A stretch of 64,000 bases of DNA from Rhynchonema sp. JSB1_4 (taxonomy: Eukaryota > Nematoda > Chromadorea > Monhysterida > Xyalidae). Below are positions 46,450-60,300 of the stretch, piece by piece. The stretch's first letter is position 1. Each line of letters begins with the position of its first letter. The stretch is from the NCBI GenBank assembly GCA_030248065.1, contig JASAMV010004113.1:28382-92381 (forward strand). The letters run 5' to 3'. Under the pieces are notes generated by a model. It saw only the letters and a program-made list of their open reading frames with translations, was not told where the DNA came from and made no database searches. The position numbers and the translations under genes were made by a program.

Positions 46450-47533
46450 TATGTATAAAGGTATACGCATGCGTTGTTTGTTGGGAATGAACATCAGCAA
46501 ACATTTGAAGTGTTGGACACTCTCGAGATGGAATGTGCCCAGGAAACCATTTTCATTCGGGAGACCTCAGCTGCAGGCGCTTAGAAAGCAGAGCACGTGC
46601 GCGCAATGGCTCAAGTTGAGGATTCAGAGAAGCAGAGCAGAGCATTCAGATGAGATTAGTGGAACACCACAACTGCATACAAACGAGATGTTGCTGTTTT
46701 TTATTTTCATTCCGATCGTTTACGGACTATTATGGCACTCGACGGTACTGAGTTCACCTTGATCAGCTGTGAATGAGCTCAGATGCAAAGTAGGCCCCTG
46801 TTTGCCTAAGTCTAAGCCTGGTCATCTGCTTTACAAGCCCACAAAGTTGAACGTCAAACGCAACACAACAACTATACATAATATATACATACACCATCAC
46901 GCGCCAGAAACGGATGTGCCCGAAACTAGACGCGGCCAGCAAAATGCCTCATTGTTTTTCAGCGGGGTGTCTTGAAATCATGAAAAGCTACTGAAGTACA
47001 AATAATGCATAACAAGGACATACAGTAAGTTAGGTATCATTCTGTACCCATGAGCCGCTAAGTCATCGTGGTGTACAATTTGTTGTTTTGAACGGGCACA
47101 ATTTGTCAAAGAGAACCACAGGTTTAGATTTCGTATGCATATGGACAAAGTGGTCCCAACGATCAGCTGGGCGGAACACACCGCCGCACATTGTGTACAG
47201 AGAGAGGTGAAGCAGCGCTGAATTTATAGAGTGCGGTTGGCCTCTGCTCTGGACGCGTGTCGGCTACATCATACCTACATATGTATGTATATGTAGGGTA
47301 TATGCGTTGAAAGTGGCACAGTTGCCCGCCGCGTCCAAAGTGATGTCAATTTCGGCAAATAGAAACTGAACGCGCTTTTTTGTCACTTGTGAAAACTAGG
47401 TGGCCGACGGACACACTACAAATGTGCACTTGGATTTTGTATGGGACGTAACGTGTTGGGAATTATGCATTGCCTTGGACCGCATTGAAAAACAAGCTAA
47501 TTTTGATTATCAACTGATTTGCGCTAGATGCCC

Positions 47534-47576
47534 TATTCCATTCCAATGGCATGTTACATGCCATTGGAATGGAATA
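47534..47576. repeat. Perfect 20-bp hairpin with 3-base loop
   Basis: The arms 47534-47553 and 47557-47576 are exact inverse copies separated by TTA. They contain CATTCCAATGGCATG. It is isolated, in non-coding sequence, with no flanking duplication seen. Confidence 0.75.
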
Positions 47577-50500
47577 CATAGTCACATGCGAACTAACCAG
47601 GAACAAATAATAATGAAAGGTTATGTTACAACGTACATATGTATGTCCGACATTTAGTTTCGGAATAACGGTTCAAAAATTTTTTAGTTCTAAGATTCAC
47701 TCAAGGCATAAAACTTCGTCTGGACGGTTGCTTTGCTGAGGCAGTGTCGAGACAAGGTTAGGTGTCAGATAAGCAGGGGTCTCTTTGGCTGCGGTCTGAT
47801 ATTCCTCAAGAGGTCGGTGTCAGCTTACAAACAACAACAACAATTATTATATCCTTTGGGGTATGCGCGGATGTTGGATCCCCTCCTCAAAATGTCCGTT
47901 GTGCACATAGTCATACATATACCTACATATTGTATGTAACCTATACAGTAGGTAATATTTGAAAAAAATCGCGAGCAAAAACCCAGTGCAATTTTTAAAC
48001 ACACGCACACACATTGTACCTATACATACATAGGTATTATATATAGGTACATAATGATGCACTTTATGTGGAATCTGAGCGTGGGTGGATCCAGTGCCAT
48101 TACTTTTGTTCAAAAATCACAGAATTCAATGTGATCTTCATTCCACTCCGTAAACACCTAGAAACGTCTCACATCGGCAACACGACATAGACAGCATCAC
48201 AAATACACCGTTGGCTCAAGCATCGCATGAAAGCTTTTCCACACGAGACCGATTTCTCGCCAAAAATACAAAAAAATCTTCCTGTGTCGTTTCTCCGATG
48301 TTCGTTCAATTGTGATGTAAATTGGCATCGGAATGCATTTGAGTTTGAAACTGTTTTGACGCTTCAGTTGGCTCTCGTTAGTGACGGAAGGAACTTGGCA
48401 TACTCGCATACAGATGTACAGGAGTTACGATTTATAAACAACTGACTGGATCAGGGTGCAAAGATAATTTAGTGCAAAGGGGATCAACTGCGGACACCAA
48501 AACGCTGTTTTGGCACCACCGACGAAGCAGTCCGCGCGTAAGAGGTATCAAAGCCGCTATGTATGTGTGTCGATATTGCTGCTTTGCACTTTTATTACCC
48601 ACACGAACGAACACGAACGTCGACGATGACATTTGAACGTGACACAAAACCACTTTTGACACGCGAAGTGCCCCCCCGCTCGTGTGTGTGTGTGTGTGAA
48701 TGACACAACGAACCACAAGCCACGTGCGCAATTGTGACCATTGCGTTTTATTGCGTGCGCGCACTCGCAAACCTCAAAGCTTGGCGCCAACTACTACCGG
48801 GCACACGCCAATTCGCAACAGTCACAGCAATGGTCCCAAAGTACCGTAAGCATGCGGGTCATTTATTATGGACGCGCTGTTGCCAAACAGCTGATCCGTG
48901 CATTACACTGCGACTGAACGGCAAATAAAATCATAAAGATAATGTGCTGCGCCGCTGGACTGAAAATCTGGGGTCATCTCGGCCGAAGAGTCGATGTCAA
49001 GATTGGCGTAAAGGATTCGAGATAAAACCGCTGCGTCCAACAACTCATAAAATAGAAAAAGATGTGAAAAAGCGACGAACTTCGGCGGTCGACTGCTGCT
49101 CGCACTTAGAGTTCGGTTTACGAGTGCCCCGTTGCTTAATTGACGACATTTGAAGTTTTCGGGATATATGTATCTGTTCGTGTGTGACAGCGAGCGGACA
49201 CAATTGTTGACGTTTATACAAGTATAACTGCAAGGACATTTCAACGGAAGCGCAGCTCAAAACATCACACGCGCACTTGTTTTGTGCCCACTTTGCGACA
49301 ACTTCTTCAAGCCAGTGGCGTCCAACCTATTGTTCTTATCTGAACATTTGTGCTTCGTATCCCATTAGATTTTGACGACCTCTTGAAAACAACATTCTGT
49401 TCTATTCATTGTCCTGTGGACTGCGTGCACATACGGTATATGGTCGTAATTGACCATCAGGGAAAACGGGGTTGGCAGTTCAATTGGCTGTATTTGTCGT
49501 GTCGTCACAACGAGTGACGGAACGTGACCGACCAGTTTTGTGTGTGGTCAGCCCTTTGACGTGCCTGCCAACAACAAGCAGCAGCGGTGCATCTTGAAAT
49601 CAGACGAGAGACACATATGTACACAGGGATGAATAAGGATTGAGAACAAAGCCATGGTTTAGCAGCGAACACAAAGGAAGCACATGCAATGTAGCACTGT
49701 TGCTGCTGCGGGAAAAAATATTCTGGAGAGTATTCGACCTCGCCTCGACCAATGCTGAGCCGCGAAGTACGCACTCAAACAGAGAAGCGAACACTAAATC
49801 ACATCGCACTTTTTTCAATCGCAGCCTGCGGCGTGACGTCATAATTCGCCAGAACACCACTTGTATCAACTTCCTGGTATGTATATCTACAGTACTTCTC
49901 GTTTGAGCTAAAGAGTGCCCGTAGCAATCGTGAGCAAGTCACCTGGAAACATACGATGCTTATGCAGACGGTCGTCAACTCTTTGACGTCAACTAAATTT
50001 CTTGCGCTCATTTAGGGTTGCTTGAGTTCACGACGACAGCTGACCCACTTGAGCTGACGACGGAACTATATCAGCCCAATTGTACGCAGGGTGAGTTGGA
50101 AATTTTTTTTTACCAGAGCACTGATTTAAAAAAAACCCAAAAAATATTTTTTACTCGTCGAGCCTGAAAACGGGTCGACCCGGCCGGCCCGACTTCACCT
50201 GGCCTGTTTCCTATCTCTGCTACTGTAGTAGGAGTAGGTGGATACAAGACCTCGCAGCAGCGACGCAGCATCAACGCCAAAGCAGTAATTCAACGTAATC
50301 GTCTTGTCTTCGATGTTAGTCTCAAGTTCAAGTCAAGGTTCGTGAATTAATCACGATGAGCTTTTATCTCTGAAAAAAGGTCGCATTCGAACACAATAAT
50401 TTTCGGAAACTGATGGACTTGGGGCTAATGCAACATAAACCGAATGGGCACAGCTGTTTTGTTGACTGTTGTTATGTTTTTATAGTGATTTCCACAAAAG

Positions 50501-51753
50501 TTGCCTTTTTCCTGCGTTTACCGACCCGCTAATTTATCGTTTCCCGTCAGAGGCATAACGTCGGGTCAGCAGAACATGGGTGGTACATACAATATGTAGC
50601 AAGGTACATTATACTGTACATATGTATACGTTATGTAGACATGGCTGCTGGCTGTGAACTGAAGATTGATCGAAAACAAATTACATACATTTCCGACGCC
50701 TTATACTTGTATACCGGATCAGGGGTTGTCTTGAGGGTGTTTTTCTTTCACTTCTATGTGGGTCGATTGATCTTCCTTGTTGAATTTTTGGTTACCAAAG
50801 TTCACTGCAAACTGTTGTCTGTTGTTCTGAACACAACAGATCACGAGAAAAATGACATTTTATTGTTTTTATATACAATACAGCATGTCAACTTCATATA
50901 CATAGGTAAAGTGGGCACTTACACAAGCGGTGTTGAACAGGGAACCAAAAAAACGATCTATCACCGATGTGGGAACAATCATGCTCAATATGAAAAGCCC
51001 AAAAGCAGGCATGCCTTCATCCGACAGTATCGCACAGAATACACACGTATCAATGCACAAGGTGGTTCCCGTTCGGGCTTAGTCGACGGTTCATGTCCCG
51101 TTCAAATTTTCTGTATTATGATGAAACCCGCGATGTATCACTCCAACAGCTCCCAATTTTTTGCTTTTCCGAGTGATACTACTGAAACAAAGGGACACAT
51201 TTCCATGTGGTTCCGGCCCCGTCCATCATGTGATCCTGCAGGACAACCACTTATTTGTTGCTACACGACTAGCTACAGTTACGTGGCAACGCAACTGTGT
51301 TTGATGCTCATTTTGCATACTTTATGGTGTCAGCGTTGAGCTGTTGCTATTGAAGTTCAAATATTTGTCCTAAAGTTGATTGCCAAAAAATGACCACATC
51401 TGCGCTCGTTGCGATATTGGCGGTCATTCAGTTGATGTACCCGAGAGTGAACGCTGGTTGGCTTTACCTATTTGTGGGCTGTCGTGATCGTTTATTACAC
51501 CCACATTATTATGTATGTATAATCAGGCATATTGAATGTTATAACTGGCTGATGTTACTTTATGCATCACTGAGTAAAGGGGCACCAATATTCTGAAACA
51601 TTTCTTCACGGTTTGTACTGATTGCGGGATTATGAGCCGGAAAGGAAAGTCCCTACGTGTTTCAGAGAGGAACGCAACACGTTTGAGGGGTTTGTTTCCC
51701 GCGTCGACTGGGTCGTTTGATGCAAACAGCACATCAATGGAACGCAAAAGTTT

Positions 51754-51979
51754 GGGTGATATTTTCGAAACGGTGTAAAAGTCAGTTGGGTGTAGAGGTC
51801 GGTGGAAAGCTCGGTCGACAGCTCAGTGTGATAGACCTCGGTGTAAACTTGAAACATTCCACGTTAATAACAGGCAATGTTTCACGTTTACACCGAGCTA
51901 CGCCGACCGAGCTTTCGACCGAACTTTACGCCGACCTTTACGCCCAACTGACCTTTACACCGTTTCGAAAATTCCACCC
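51754..51979. mobile_element. Fold-back MITE, copy 1 of a close pair
   Basis: Inverted ends GGGTGATATTTTCGAAACGG and, inverted at the right, GGTGGAATTTTCGAAACGG. Inner arms carry repeated GGTGTAAAGGTC-type units, and the two arms meet near 51866. A near-identical copy lies at 52381-52605 in the same orientation. Confidence 0.75.
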
Positions 51980-52380
51980 TTTAACAGACTTTTTTGTGCT
52001 AGATAATCACGTCATCACGCTGGAGTTATGCTGCGCGCATCGAAAATTTTCTCATTTTAGACACGTTATAGTGACATCCGTGTTCACATGAAACATCAGC
52101 GAGACCCATGTGGCATACAGTGCGTCACAGGGATGCACATTCCTCCTGCCCGTTAACATAACAGTTTCCCAAAGTGCAGAAACGCCATTTACCTACAAAT
52201 CAACTTTTCTTTCAGAACGTGCCTGAAATCTTTTGCCGCCGGTATTCTTCGTGGTTATCGTGAATCTCATAATCACGAAGGTCTTTGTTTGAAAATCAAG
52301 GACAATGAGCCGTCGCACACTCAGGCCCAAGTATACATAGTACAGTATGTACTTCGTTCTCTCGCGCAACACGAGACAAT

Positions 52381-52605
52381 GGGTGATATTTTCGAAACGG
52401 TGTACAGGTCAGTTGGGTGTAAAGGTCGGTGGAAAGCTCGGTCGACAGCTCAGTGTGATAGACCTCGGTGTAAACTTGAAACATTCCACGTTAATAACAG
52501 GCAATGTTTCACGTTTACACCGAGCTACGCCGACTGAGCTTTCGACCGAACGTTACACCGACCTTTACGCCCAACTGACCTTTACACCATTTCGAAAATT
52601 CCACC
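52381..52605. mobile_element. Fold-back MITE, copy 2 of a close pair
   Basis: Nearly identical to 51754-51979, including the centre 'acattccacgttaataacag'. Only about 400 bases separate the copies, which suggests a local hop or duplication. Confidence 0.75.
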
Positions 52606-54429
52606 AAAATTCTCGTGCGGTGATTGGCTGGCGCGCCCGTGAGCCAAATTAAACGTGGGAAAATTTGTTTCGTGTTGCGTCAGAGAACGAAGTGCAGTAG
52701 TTCCGGGTACGGCAATGTAGAGTCACTCAATGAGTGCAGCTTTTTTGTGACCAGCAGATCATGACCATGAGTATCGTAGAAAAATGTTTGTGTGCCTTGG
52801 TGTTCTGGAAACAGGACCGATAACAAACGTTAAATTGGTATCGGAGACATGCCCTTTACTTTACTCCTTTTAGATAGTAAAATGAAGTTTGAAACGCTAG
52901 AGAAACGCATGCAGATAAGAACATGTAGAAAAAAGTGGGATTTGGACGAAGCTGCCAATGAACGATAATTATTCTGTTTTTTTTTCTGACAACAACATAC
53001 ACTTTGCGGTTACCATGTCATTTGCAGAACTTGAAGACCTTTGACTGGTTATTGTCTCATTTACAGAGATTGTTAGGCACCTCAAATAGGGACAGTTGCA
53101 TCTAAAAAAACGTTCAAGATTTTTTGCACCCAAAACGTGAATAATCGGTCAGTCCACGAAGGCAATCTAGTTTTATCACCGTGCGGGAAAAATAGACGCA
53201 CATGGAGAGCAAGCCACACACTGCATTGTGTGTACAGTCTGTATTTGCGTGTACATTTTGCAGTTGTCGGTTAGAATTATTGAGAACAACAAACAAATAA
53301 CCAACTCTCAAACAAACTAATTCCACCGCAACCATTTTTTTCACAATTTTGCGATTATGGGGCGCAAAGAAAGGGCAGTCCCGCACGTGCAGCGCGTGAA
53401 CTTGATGTTACAATTGATTCTGTATTGCATAACAAGAAGATTTGACAGTGATTCAATACATTTTTTTGTCGTGCGAATGTCAAAAAAAGTGAAAATACTC
53501 CGTGTACGTCACAATCAAAGGTATCACTGTCACTACTTCACTACGGTACCCAATGAAACAACGTTCAATGACATTGCAATGCAACGTATGCGTGCAATAA
53601 TATCGTAAAGTGAGATGTAATGAGCGCTTAATTTCCACCGGCGCCACCGTCCGTCTGCGCGCATGTTCATTACAATCGTCACCTACCGTAACCTGGTGTT
53701 GTTGGGTACCATATTAGTTGGTGACACAAGTGTGTGATCTGCACCCAACAAAGACGACAACAAGTCATGGTGCGAAGTCACGCGGCTGCGGGGGGGGGGG
53801 CACTTGAAGGCGCGAAGAGTTTGCCGTGTTTTTCACATTTCCACACGCACACACACACAGTATTATCATGACGGTCACAAACTTATATATCTGTTGTCTT
53901 TATGAATATGAAAAACGAAAGTGCATGCACACGGCGACTGTAAGTGATTGATAAGGGCAGTTGTGCAGTGGCGCACCTGTCCAATTCCAGACACGACGTG
54001 TGTAGCCCGGCGTCGATTAGGTGTTTGATTACTTCCGGTTGTTCGTATCACCAGACTGTTCCTCACTTTGATGGTGTTACTGTGGCTCTCCACGCACATC
54101 AAGACGTTGTAATCGCATGGCCCAAGCAGTTTCCCGAAGCATGTCGATTTGCATTACATATTTCGCATCATGTCATATGATATCATCACTAATTCTCATC
54201 ATCGGCTGTGGGAAGCAATGAACTTTAATCCAATCATGGCTTACATTTATTGAAAGGTCCTTGAAAACATGACAAAACTTTGTGATTATCTCTCAAAAGC
54301 ATCACATGGTTCATTGCATAGAAGGTTTCTCGCCCAAGCCTACCGTAAAGCGTATACGGAATACAAAAGAGCGCCTTTACACTATGTACCTATTTGGCCG
54401 CTGTCCTGTCCGTATCCCCTTTGGTATAT

Positions 54430-54590
54430 GTACAGTCAAACCTCTACGTAGTGAACAGAACGGGACTCGACTATTTTGTTCATTATGAAGAACATTCACT
54501 ACGTGGATCAGTAGAGGGGCATTACATCAGGGTCGATCATTCGCTCACTACACATTGGGATTCACTGTACAGTATGTACTGTATGTGGAG
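54430..54590. mobile_element. Possible Tc1/mariner MITE fragment
   Basis: It begins TACAGTCAAACCTCTACG, an end typical of CAGTCAAACCTC mariner-type MITEs, and contains a partial inner inverted repeat (cactacgtagagg-type phrases). The right end is degraded. A similar start, 'acagtcaaacgtatttacag', occurs near 42591. Confidence 0.4.
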
Positions 54591-56849
54591 GGTTGACTGC
54601 TTTTGCTAGCTAATCGTTGGACCCTGCCTTGAAACACGACTTCATTGCGCTAGAAAAACGGCAAGAAAGTGTTTTTGATGAAAAAGTTACAAATACTGTA
54701 ATTGTCATGCAGAGACCGACAAATCACTCGTAATTTATTTCGACGTTGACATCTGCCCCGTACAAAATCTGCACGAACTACAAAAAACTTCTCACATGTA
54801 AAAAAGCCTGTTTCCCGGCAATTCAATTGTGCTGATTACAGGTATTTTTCTTGTTACATGTCACAACTTCCTTTTTTCATGCAATTCGATTAAAGAATGA
54901 AAAACGTGGATAGTTTCAATGTCACTTGATGAAATGAAAGCATTCCAGCTTGGAATGTGATTATTTCTTCTAGAATTTGGCATGTTACACAACGTGCAGT
55001 GCGACTCAAAGGTCTTGGGAGACTCACAAACTGTTTTGATTCTGTTACTGTAAGTTTTGCACTCGTCACCTGCATCCAAACCAATTTGTTCAACCGGGTT
55101 GACCTTGGAGATCACATGACAAACGAAAAACATGTTTGTGCGCATACCTTTCCTTGAAACGAAACTTTGCCGATCTCGTGATTTTTAGCGCTTATTCGCC
55201 ACAATCTATAACTTTAGCAAACCATCTCTCATGATGCTCATTAGCCAGCTTATTCTAGTGTAGTCTGCGCATGTGCGCATCCGTATTTAGTGCTGACGAT
55301 GCACGGTGTCTGTGGTCGTCAACGCAATCGTCGCGCTATCCACGTGCGTTATTACCCTGATTCTTCACGCTCATTCACCCCTGCTCTTCGTCGTGCTTAG
55401 TAGTTCGCACGCAAAGCACGTGCATTGCACATGGACGACACTGTAGCCCAGCGGCGTTGGCACGGCGCAGACGCGTCGACTACAACAGAATTAGCCAATC
55501 AGCCTGTCGATTGGGACCCCAACATTCTGACGTGACGTGACCGTGATGTCATTTCATTTGCAGTTCATATATAAATCAGAGCGAAGACGCGTTTCTAACA
55601 GCATTAGCATAATTAGATAATTACGACTTCTCTATGCCATACCGTAATTCCGTATCAAAGTTACCGGTATGTCTACGTTACGATGCAGGAACTACTGCAA
55701 GTGTGCATCCATTGCCGACCAGACCTGGTACGATTTATTTTTGCATCAAAACACTGATGTTGCACCACGCGGATTCCGGTTTCAAATTACTCATTCTTAC
55801 ATAGGATCGTAATTAACCACTAACGTGACACAAGACGGCTAAAGTAGTGTGACTCGTTTCGCACTTTTATAAGTAAGAAAAGTAGCTAGAGTTTAAGTGA
55901 CTCGCACACTGATAGTGACATTGTGTACCTTCTGGCCAAAGCAAACGGAATTTCATAGTGTGACAAACTTGCGTTATGGTTCATGTGTTGCCGTGATGTT
56001 TCAAAAGCGCGTGGGTGGTTCCGTTGCCAACTAGTTTCAATGATGCTCCACTTGTTTAGTTCACATGACACACAGTTTTGCCCAAACATGACCGCGGTTT
56101 GTTTACAGCTGCCAAATGTAGCATGTGATACCGTCGTGGTATACTTTTCTGCAATAATTGTAGCGTGTGAGAGAGCGGGTGTCTCGCCTCGCTTGACTTT
56201 TTTTAAAAAGTTTTTTGTTTACACCAAGTCACCACACATTTTAAAGATGTGAAACGTGACTCTAAGGAAAGTGACTGTCACATTTGTGAGCAATGTGAAA
56301 CGAATAAATAGTAAACCTGATTACAGGCATTGACTTTTGTTCACTGGCCGCACAGTTTGTGCTCCAGAATATTTTGATTCAAACTGTGCACTACAATCGT
56401 TTAAATTACTTTTGTGCCTGTAATGTGCTCTTGATTATTTTTTTACTTGAAACAAACCGAAAAAAATTTTGCTTTCGTATCATTGCGGTTTTGATTGATT
56501 ATGTACACGTACTATATAGTAGTATGGGTGCATAAAATCAATACAAAAATTGTACGAAGGTTCCAGCTTCTTATGAAGCAGCATGAACATGATGGCAATC
56601 AAAAACGAGTGCGCTCTGCCTTTCGTCACAAGGCTATCTTCCAATCATTCAATATATACATACAGTATAAACATGCCACAAACAGACCAAAAATTGATGA
56701 GCGAATTAAAAACTGGGCGATCGGATCGGACTTGACCTCGCGTGATTCTTGCATTGAGGATTTGAAATATTTTTTTGGATCCACTAATCTCGTTAATGTT
56801 ATTCAGTCTGGTCACATCTTTTACCCTGGTCGAAATTATAATGGCATGA

Positions 56850-56935
56850 CTAACATTCTTAATATTCTTAATTCAAAAAGTCGCTTGACCGAGGCAGGAC
56901 CGATCCGATTGCCAAGTCCGCTATCGCTCGATATG
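56850..56935 (+). repeat. R3 repeat copy upstream of vWA/ZP gene
   Basis: It reads 'cttaatattcttaattcaaa' then 'accgatccgattgccaagtc' and ends in ATCGCTC, matching other R3 copies in the same orientation. Confidence 0.5.
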
Positions 56936-57347
56936 AACACTGAACTGTTACCGTGCACGGTGTTCTAATAAGATAACTTGATTATCTTGCTGCTGGGAGG
57001 GGTCGCCGTTCGACTGTGTTGATTTGTTTATTTTTGTTCACGTCGTACCGCCGCATCCGTCTATTCGCTTGACCTGTCACCCAGCCGGCTAAATCAAAAA
57101 CGTTGGCGCGCGCAATTTCTCTAGTATTGAGTTCGTTTGAAACGTGTCATAAAATTTACGATGTTTTAATTTTCCTCCATAAATGTGGTTTGTTTGAAGT
57201 CACATAAATTGGTTTTGATGGAGAAACATTGCGTAAGTGTGGTACGGTAATATCTGATCAATGAGTCATTCTTCATTTTGTGAACACAATCCGTATACTG
57301 TTGATCTGCGAATACAGACATGTGCAAATTGCATGCAAATGCAAAAC

Positions 57348-57375
57348 TGTTCTTTTTTTCCAGAATTCACTACAA
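57348..57375 (+). promoter_or_regulatory. Candidate trans-splice acceptor before vWA/ZP start
   Basis: A run ttcttttttttccag ends at 57363, 13 bases before the ATG at 57376. This is the strong TTTTCAG-like acceptor expected either of a 5'UTR intron or of spliced-leader addition. No upstream coding exon is visible. Confidence 0.4.
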
Positions 57376-60300
57376 ATGATTCTGAAGCTTCTGTTCGTCA
57401 TATCGGTGCTGGGCTACTGGGCGGCCAGTCAAAGTCTGCCGCGACTAGACAACGCACTCGGCGCAGAACTGAACGTCTATCGACCGAAGGCTGAAAAATA
57501 TATTCGTTAGTGTGGCTGAATGGCTGTGTGAATGAGCACCGAAAACAAAAATGTAGACGAAAAACATGCGTTTGCAGGCAAATGCCAGATCAAAGGCAAA
57601 CCGCTGGATTTGATGTTCATTGTGGACAGCAGTGGCTCGGTCGGACCGCAATGGGACCAGACGTTACAGGTCGGTTACTGTATACCTACAGTACCAGCTG
57701 CAATTCTAGGCGATCCTGAGCCTGCGCAGTTGAGGAAAGGAAACCACCGGACGACCGGAGCCCGCAAGTACCTGCACCCGCCTCCACCGAGCCTGCGCAG
57801 CCTCAGGATCGCCTAGAATTGCAGCTGGTACTGTACATATTACTTACACTTACAGGCCAATATGCAGGTTACAGAGGTTACAATGAGCCAATATTACGTA
57901 CAGTATCAAATCTGCATTTTGGACATTCGTCTTTCAGGTTTTGAAGGACATCGTCAACTTTGTCACCGTTGCGCCGGATGGCAGCGCCACCAGAATATCA
58001 TTCCTGCTCTACGCGTAAGTGTTTCTGGTCATTCTTGCGATTATCACAAAACAGTCACTGGTTGTGGTGTCAAAGCATCCAAAAAACGTCTGGTTGTATC
58101 CATGATCTGACATGTTCTTTTATACACACGCATGACCGTGATGCATAATTTCACCATCATCTTTGGCGAAAATAAACTTAAGTGATGTTGTGGTCCGGTC
58201 CTGCTTGGTTACGTGACATTTTTTAAGTGAAGGATTTTAGAAAACGTTAATAAATTCGCCGATAATTTCGACGAGCGTAAAAAATGTTCTCTGACCCAAA
58301 ACGAATATGTATAACTTTGTGAAGCAAATATACCGATCTGACCAAAAATCGCAGCAATCGTCCGACGAACATCTTCGATTTCAACACACATTTCCGTCGC
58401 GAGGACATTCTCAAACGAATCAGCAACATTCGTCCAATCAACGGAGTGACTAAGACCGGACGCGCTTTTGCCAAATCGCTCGAATATTGGGCCGAAGAAC
58501 GGGTATGCACTACGGGATCGTTGCAGTCGCAGTTTACAATGATGTCAGTAACCACGGATGAGTGACGAAATTTTCACACAGGGACAAAACTGCCGGTCTT
58601 ACGCAATCTCGCAAATCATATGTCATCTAACTGCTATGTCGATTGTTATGTATGTTTGCTATAATAAGTACATAGCCTCCCCTTGACCATTCAGGGCATG
58701 CGCGGTCCAACGGTGCCGAAAGTGGCATTCCTGTTCTCGGATGGCCGAGCGTCCGATTCGCCAAGGGACACGCAGAACGCCAAGTTACTACGCGATCGGG
58801 GCATCGACATTTATGCGTTCGGGTTCGGCGAATATCTCGATTGGACACCGCTCACCGATATTGTCGGTACGTACATCTGCTCACAAACCCTGAGTATTGT
58901 TGAACCGATTTTTTAAAACTATAGAGGACCTCGGTGATCGTATCGGATCATGACTGCATAGACGTGGTTCATTATTGCCGGTGCGCATTTTGCTATGTAT
59001 GCGGGTCGGGTTTGGTCGGGCGTACAAAATGTTTTCTTCATTATCGTTCGATTTCGGTGCTTTTGTATTTTCGACTATAGCATAAAAGTTACTTCTCTGT
59101 GAGTTGCGAGGAACGTTTACGCTCGTCGAAAATACGCCGAAATCGCAGAATATGACCCAAGTTTGCTTGCACTCCCGACCACATCCGATCCTGACCCGTG
59201 CGTCCAAACCGTTTGTGCTGGTCGAATTTAGTGGAGCCGACAAATCTCGAAATCGTCAGAGATGTACAAAAAGTCACGTGTTCAAGGCTCACCAATAATA
59301 ATACCAACAAAAATTACAAATTTTGCTATTTTTTTGTGATTGTGAATAAATAAACAAACGCCGTGTCGATTTTGCAGGCGGTGACCCGAGCCGAGTTGCC
59401 AGCAGCCGCAACGCAACCGCGATCTTTGATTGGTTCCTGCCGTGGAAGGGCATCGAAATTTGTGAGGAAGTGCCAGGTTCATTCATTGATTGCCACTAGA
59501 CTGAGTGAGCGTCGAACGACTTGGTCGTATTCGGTCCGTTTGGTACTATATGTATATCTATACATAACGTTCACAGGGGGACCAAGGGGTCAGAAACTGT
59601 GTTTCAATCAATGGGTTATTGGTCATCATGTGTGTTCTAAACTTTAGTGGCAACCTATACATACATACATAGGTACGGTACGCCCAAGCCTCAGCACATT
59701 TTCGACACAGTCCTTCTTCCGCTCAGTGCGCACAGCTTTACCTGACTGCAAGTGTATGCCAACAGCCAACCTATTGAGCTGAGCCTATCGGTGACAACTT
59801 ATAAAAATCAAAAGTACAATGCAAGCTCGATATGATATAATCACATTTCTTGTCCATCTACAATTGTTGCTTGACGTGTGCTGCAGCTTGTGTGCCGGGC
59901 AGTGACAAACCGCTGGACCTGTTGTTCGTCGTCGACACGTCATCGTCGGTGGAGGAAGCCTTCTCGGAGTCGATCAACTACGTCACGTCACTGCTCAACT
60001 ACATTCATGTGCATCCAGAGGCTGTACAGTGAGTTTATGCGGGAATGTGCATTTCAGGGTGTCCGGTAAACTTGTATGACCATGCGCGGAACGCGTAAAG
60101 CTCGTCCCAACGGTGGTTTATGTCTGGGCTTAGCCGGAAGCTTAGCCTTGCTCTTAGGCTTTGGTTTTGGCTTAGGCTTTGGTTAAGCCTGAGCAGCAAC
60201 AAGCCCAAGCTTAGTAGCTGCAGGCATAAGCCCATGTCCAAGTCTAAGCCACCATTTTGGGACGAGCTTTTAGGAGCCATCATGCCAACATTTGCAGGGT

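Larger units (their letters stand above)
43579..57375. other. Long region without a confident gene
   Basis: About 13.8 kb in which I find no exon with clear family similarity. It may hold large introns and the 5' exons of the minus-strand gene ending at 42638. Identified content is limited to fold-back elements (45021, 45443, 46087, 51754, 52381), a mariner-like fragment (54430), a 20-bp perfect hairpin (47534), TACATA-type simple repeats around 44150-44250, 47270-47300 and 50580-50640, and a TATA-like TATATAAA at about 55567. The longest open frame (50641-51339, 232 codons) has no recognisable domain. Confidence 0.5.

Noticed and set aside
46215..46490. Cysteine/threonine-rich open frames such as HCVHSVEAVK repeated on both strands.
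   Set aside because: They are mirror products of the 46087-46449 inverted repeat and not a repeat protein.
50641..51339. The longest single open frame in the 43.6-57 kb region (232 codons).
   Set aside because: No domain or signature is visible, the composition shifts along its length, and no splice or start context supports it. It could still be real but I cannot support it.
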